NCBI GenBank assembly: GCA_946886065.1
Contig: CAMPHU010000190.1
Location: 1 to 9,070 of the forward strand
Length of the DNA stretch: 9,070 nucleotides
Origin: an uncultured Massilia sp.
GTDB taxonomy: Bacteria > Pseudomonadota > Gammaproteobacteria > Burkholderiales > Burkholderiaceae
Direction: 5' to 3'
Shown here: positions 6,483 through 9,070 of the stretch, one piece after another
Numbering within the stretch: the stretch's first letter is position 1
Layout of the letters: every line of letters begins with the position of its first letter
Position numbers and translations under genes: made by a program
The notes under the pieces: generated by a model
Database searches by the model: none
Told to the model about the DNA's origin: nothing
What the model saw: only the letters and a program-made list of their open reading frames with translations

Positions 6483-7397
6483 ATGCTCACATTCCAACAA
6501 ATCATCCTGACCCTGCAGTCCTACTGGGACAAGCAGGGCTGCGCCCTGCTCCAGCCCTACGACATGGAAGTCGGCGCGGGCACCTTCCACACCGGCACCT
6601 TCCTGCGTGCGATCGGCCCGGAACCGTGGCGCGCAGCCTATGTGCAGCCCTCGCGCCGCCCGAAGGATGGCCGCTACGGCGAGAACCCGAACCGCCTGCA
6701 GCACTACTACCAGTACCAGGTGGTCCTCAAGCCCGCGCCTGAAAACATCCTGGACCTCTACCTCGGTTCGCTGGAAGCCCTGGGCCTGGACCTGAAGAAG
6801 AACGACGTGCGCTTCGTCGAGGACGACTGGGAAAGCCCGACCCTGGGCGCCTGGGGCCTGGGCTGGGAAGTCTGGCTGAACGGCATGGAAGTCACCCAGT
6901 TCACCTACTTCCAGCAAGTCGGCGGCCTGGACTGCAAGCCGGTGCTGGGCGAGATCACCTACGGCATCGAACGCCTGGCCATGTACCTGCAGGGCGTGGA
7001 AAACGTCTACGACCTGGTATGGACCGAGTGGGAAGAGCACGGCGTCAAGAAGACCCTGTCCTACGGCGACGTCTTCCACCAGAACGAAGTCGAGCAGTCG
7101 ACCTACAACTTCGAGCACGCGAACACCGACCTGCTGTTCCAGGCCTTCGCCAACCACGAAGCCGAGGCCAAGCGCCTGGTCGAGCTGCAGCTGACCCTGC
7201 CGGCCTACGAGCAGATCATGAAGGCCTCGCACAGCTTCAACATGCTCGATGCCCGCGGCGCCATCTCGGTGACCGAGCGCGCCGCCTACATCGGCCGCGT
7301 GCGCACCCTGTCGCGCCTGGTGGCCCAGGCCTACTACGACTCGCGCGAGAAGCTCGGCTTCCCGATGCTCCCAAGCGCTGCCAAAGCCGCTGCCTGA
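6483..7397 (+). CDS. glyQ: Glycyl-tRNA synthetase alpha subunit
   Basis: A 304-residue protein, essentially the normal length for GlyQ of the alpha2-beta2 bacterial enzyme that charges tRNA-Gly in the cytoplasm. It is the class II catalytic subunit that activates glycine with ATP. The family N-terminus [13 protein letters not shown] (3-15) is present, as are the [11 protein letters not shown] and [17 protein letters not shown] motif 2 region (40-71), [21 protein letters not shown] (111-131), and motif 3 [12 protein letters not shown] (157-168). The ATG at 6483 is chosen because it gives the standard N-terminus; an in-frame extension upstream runs into the end of lnt. The ribosome binding site is weak. 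The gene is followed after 18 bp by glyS, the usual operon order. A tandem glyQ-glyS pair, rather than single-chain GlyS (eukaryote/archaeal type), is usual in proteobacteria. Confidence 0.98.
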   Translation: MLTFQQIILTLQSYWDKQGCALLQPYDMEVGAGTFHTGTFLRAIGPEPWRAAYVQPSRRPKDGRYGENPNRLQHYYQYQVVLKPAPENILDLYLGSLEALGLDLKKNDVRFVEDDWESPTLGAWGLGWEVWLNGMEVTQFTYFQQVGGLDCKPVLGEITYGIERLAMYLQGVENVYDLVWTEWEEHGVKKTLSYGDVFHQNEVEQSTYNFEHANTDLLFQAFANHEAEAKRLVELQLTLPAYEQIMKASHSFNMLDARGAISVTERAAYIGRVRTLSRLVAQAYYDSREKLGFPMLPSAAKAAA

Positions 7398-7415
7398 AAC
7401 AGACCAGAACAGACC

Positions 7416-9070
7416 ATGAATCAGACTCTCCTCGTCGAAATCCAGACCGAAGAACTGCCGCCGAAGGCGCTCGTCAAGCTGGGCGCGGCCTTTGCCGCCG
7501 GCATCGCCAACGGCCTGAAGGCGCGCGACTTCCTGGAAGCCGACAGCGTCGCCACCACCCACGCCACCCCGCGCCGCCTGGCGGTCACGATCACCAATGT
7601 GCGCGGCACCTCGCCGGACAAGCAGATCCGCGAAAAAGTCCTGCCGGTGTCCGTCGCCCTGGACAAGGACGGCAATCCGAGCGCGCCCCTCGGCAAGAAG
7701 CTGGCCGCGCTGGGTTTCCCCGACCTGAAAGTGTCGGATCTCGAGCGCGCCCAGGACGGCAAGGCCGAATCCTTCTTCTACACCTACACCGCCGCGGGCA
7801 GCGCCCTCGCGGGCGCCCTCCAGGATGTGCTGGCCGACACCGTCGCCAAGCTGCCGATCCCGAAGCTCATGAGCTACCAGCGCCCGGATGGCGCCACCGT
7901 GCAATTCGTGCGCCCGGTGCACCTGCTGCTCGCCCTGCACGGCGAACAGGTGCTGCCGTTGTCGCTGCTCGGCCTCGAAGCCGGCCGCCACACCATGGGC
8001 CACCGCTTCCTGTCGCACGGCGGCCAGATCGCCATCCCGCACGCCGACCACTACGCGGGCGTGCTGGAAAGCGAAGGCAAGGTGCTGTCCTCTGCGTCCG
8101 CGCGCAAGGAAAGCATCCGCCGCCAGCTGCTGGACAAGGCGGGCGCCGACCAGGTCCTGATGCCGGAATCGCTGCTGGATGAAGTGGCCGCGCTGGTCGA
8201 ATGGCCGGTCGTGTACGAGTGCCGCTTCGAGGAGGAATTCCTGGCCGTGCCGCAGGAATGCCTGATCCTGACCATGCAGACCAACCAGAAATACTTCGCG
8301 CTGACCGATGCCAGCGGCAAGCTGCGCTCGCGCTTCCTGATCGTGTCGAACCTGCAGACCGACGATCCGTCGGCCATCGTGGGCGGCAACGAGCGCGTGG
8401 TGCGCCCGCGCCTGTCGGACGCCAAGTTCTTCTTCGAGCAGGACAAGAAAAAGACCCTCGAGTCGCGCCTGCCCCTGCTGGCGAGCGTGGTTTACCACAA
8501 CAAGCTGGGCACCCAGGCCGAGCGTACGGAACGCGTCACCATCCTGGCGAGCAGCATCGCGCGCCGCCTGGGCTACGACGTGCCGCTGGCGGAACGCGGC
8601 GCACGCCTGGCCAAGGCCGACCTGCTGACCGACATGGTGGGCGAGTTCCCCGAGCTGCAAGGCATCATGGGCACCTACTACGCGCGCCACGACGGCGAGC
8701 ACGAGGAAGTGGCCCTGGCCGCCTCCGAGCACTACCAGCCGCGCTTCGCCGGCGACGCCCTGCCCTCGACCAACACCGGCCTCACCGCCGCGCTGGCCGA
8801 CAAGCTGGAAACCCTGGTCGGCATCTGGGCCATCGGCCTGCAGCCGACCGGCGAGAAGGACCCGTTCGCGCTGCGCCGCCACGCCCTTGGCGTGATGCGC
8901 ATGCTGGTCGAGAAGCGCCTGCCGCTGGCTATCTCGGACCTGCTGGCCGACGCCGCCGCTGTCTTCGAAGGCCAGGCTGCGTTCAAGGACCCGCGCGCCG
9001 AAGTCACCGTGTTCATGCTGGACCGCCTGCGCGGCATGCTGCGCGAGCGCGGCTTCTCGCCGAACGAAGT
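7416..9070 (+). CDS. glyS: Glycyl-tRNA synthetase beta subunit, 5' part
   Basis: An open frame runs from ATG 7416 to the window edge: 551 residues plus two bases of the next codon, out of a family length near 690-710. GlyS is the tRNA-binding partner of GlyQ. Recognisable segments include [15 protein letters not shown] (5-19), [21 protein letters not shown] with N-Q-K-Y-F (from about 8200), [16 protein letters not shown] (8389-8436), [18 protein letters not shown] (8611-8664; an HD-like domain is reported for this subunit), [10 protein letters not shown] (8728-8757) and the K-D-P-F-A-L-R-R block (8857-8880). The C-terminal DALR-type anticodon-binding region lies mostly beyond the window. It begins 18 bp after the glyQ stop without a strong ribosome binding site, and no internal stop or frameshift is seen. 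Confidence 0.97.
   Translation, partial: MNQTLLVEIQTEELPPKALVKLGAAFAAGIANGLKARDFLEADSVATTHATPRRLAVTITNVRGTSPDKQIREKVLPVSVALDKDGNPSAPLGKKLAALGFPDLKVSDLERAQDGKAESFFYTYTAAGSALAGALQDVLADTVAKLPIPKLMSYQRPDGATVQFVRPVHLLLALHGEQVLPLSLLGLEAGRHTMGHRFLSHGGQIAIPHADHYAGVLESEGKVLSSASARKESIRRQLLDKAGADQVLMPESLLDEVAALVEWPVVYECRFEEEFLAVPQECLILTMQTNQKYFALTDASGKLRSRFLIVSNLQTDDPSAIVGGNERVVRPRLSDAKFFFEQDKKKTLESRLPLLASVVYHNKLGTQAERTERVTILASSIARRLGYDVPLAERGARLAKADLLTDMVGEFPELQGIMGTYYARHDGEHEEVALAASEHYQPRFAGDALPSTNTGLTAALADKLETLVGIWAIGLQPTGEKDPFALRRHALGVMRMLVEKRLPLAISDLLADAAAVFEGQAAFKDPRAEVTVFMLDRLRGMLRERGFSPNE

Noticed and set aside
6429..8882. An 817-codon open frame on the minus strand opposite glyQ and glyS
   Set aside because: It is antisense to two unmistakable synthetase genes. 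High GC at third positions removes stop codons from the opposite frame, and its translation is a low-complexity mix rich in Gly, Arg, His, Gln and Val with no recognisable domain.

Overview
The window looks like the chromosome of a high-GC betaproteobacterium. By protein similarity and gene order, Oxalobacteraceae (Massilia/Telluria-like) is the best guess; this is inference from family familiarity, not from a search. The main framework is a conserved housekeeping block read on the + strand: phoH (3' end only), ybeY, ybeX/corC, lnt, glyQ and glyS (5' part only). Together these cover rRNA maturation and RNA metabolism (PhoH-type ATPase, YbeY endoribonuclease), a CBS-domain protein usually called CorC/YbeX, lipoprotein N-acylation (Lnt) and both subunits of tetrameric glycyl-tRNA synthetase.

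Layout: 1-494 phoH C-terminal part; 469-936 ybeY, overlapping phoH by 26 bp; 943-976 an intrinsic terminator just after ybeY; 976-3264 and 3275-3742 (both minus strand) the large molybdopterin subunit and the small [2Fe-2S] subunit of an isoquinoline 1-oxidoreductase-like (IorAB-type) molybdenum hydroxylase; 3743-3914 a divergent regulatory gap; 3915-4793 ybeX; 4793-6358 lnt, overlapping ybeX by one base; 6359-6482 a gap with a plausible glyQ promoter; 6483-7397 glyQ; 7416 to the window end glyS, with about 80% of the usual length present.

The unexpected element is the two-gene, opposite-strand molybdenum hydroxylase cassette between ybeY and ybeX, genes that commonly sit next to each other in one operon. 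It splits the block into a phoH-ybeY unit, closed by a hairpin terminator, and a ybeX-lnt unit that must start from the gap at 3743-3914. The large subunit carries a twin-arginine motif followed by a lipobox-like L-F-G-C, so it is probably exported folded and may be lipid-anchored. The small subunit has no signal and would be carried along. No FAD subunit, cytochrome c or XdhC-type maturation gene is visible in the window. I found no CRISPR array, tRNA, rRNA or insertion sequence. I see no wholly new system; the accessory molybdenum enzyme and its placement are the points worth following.
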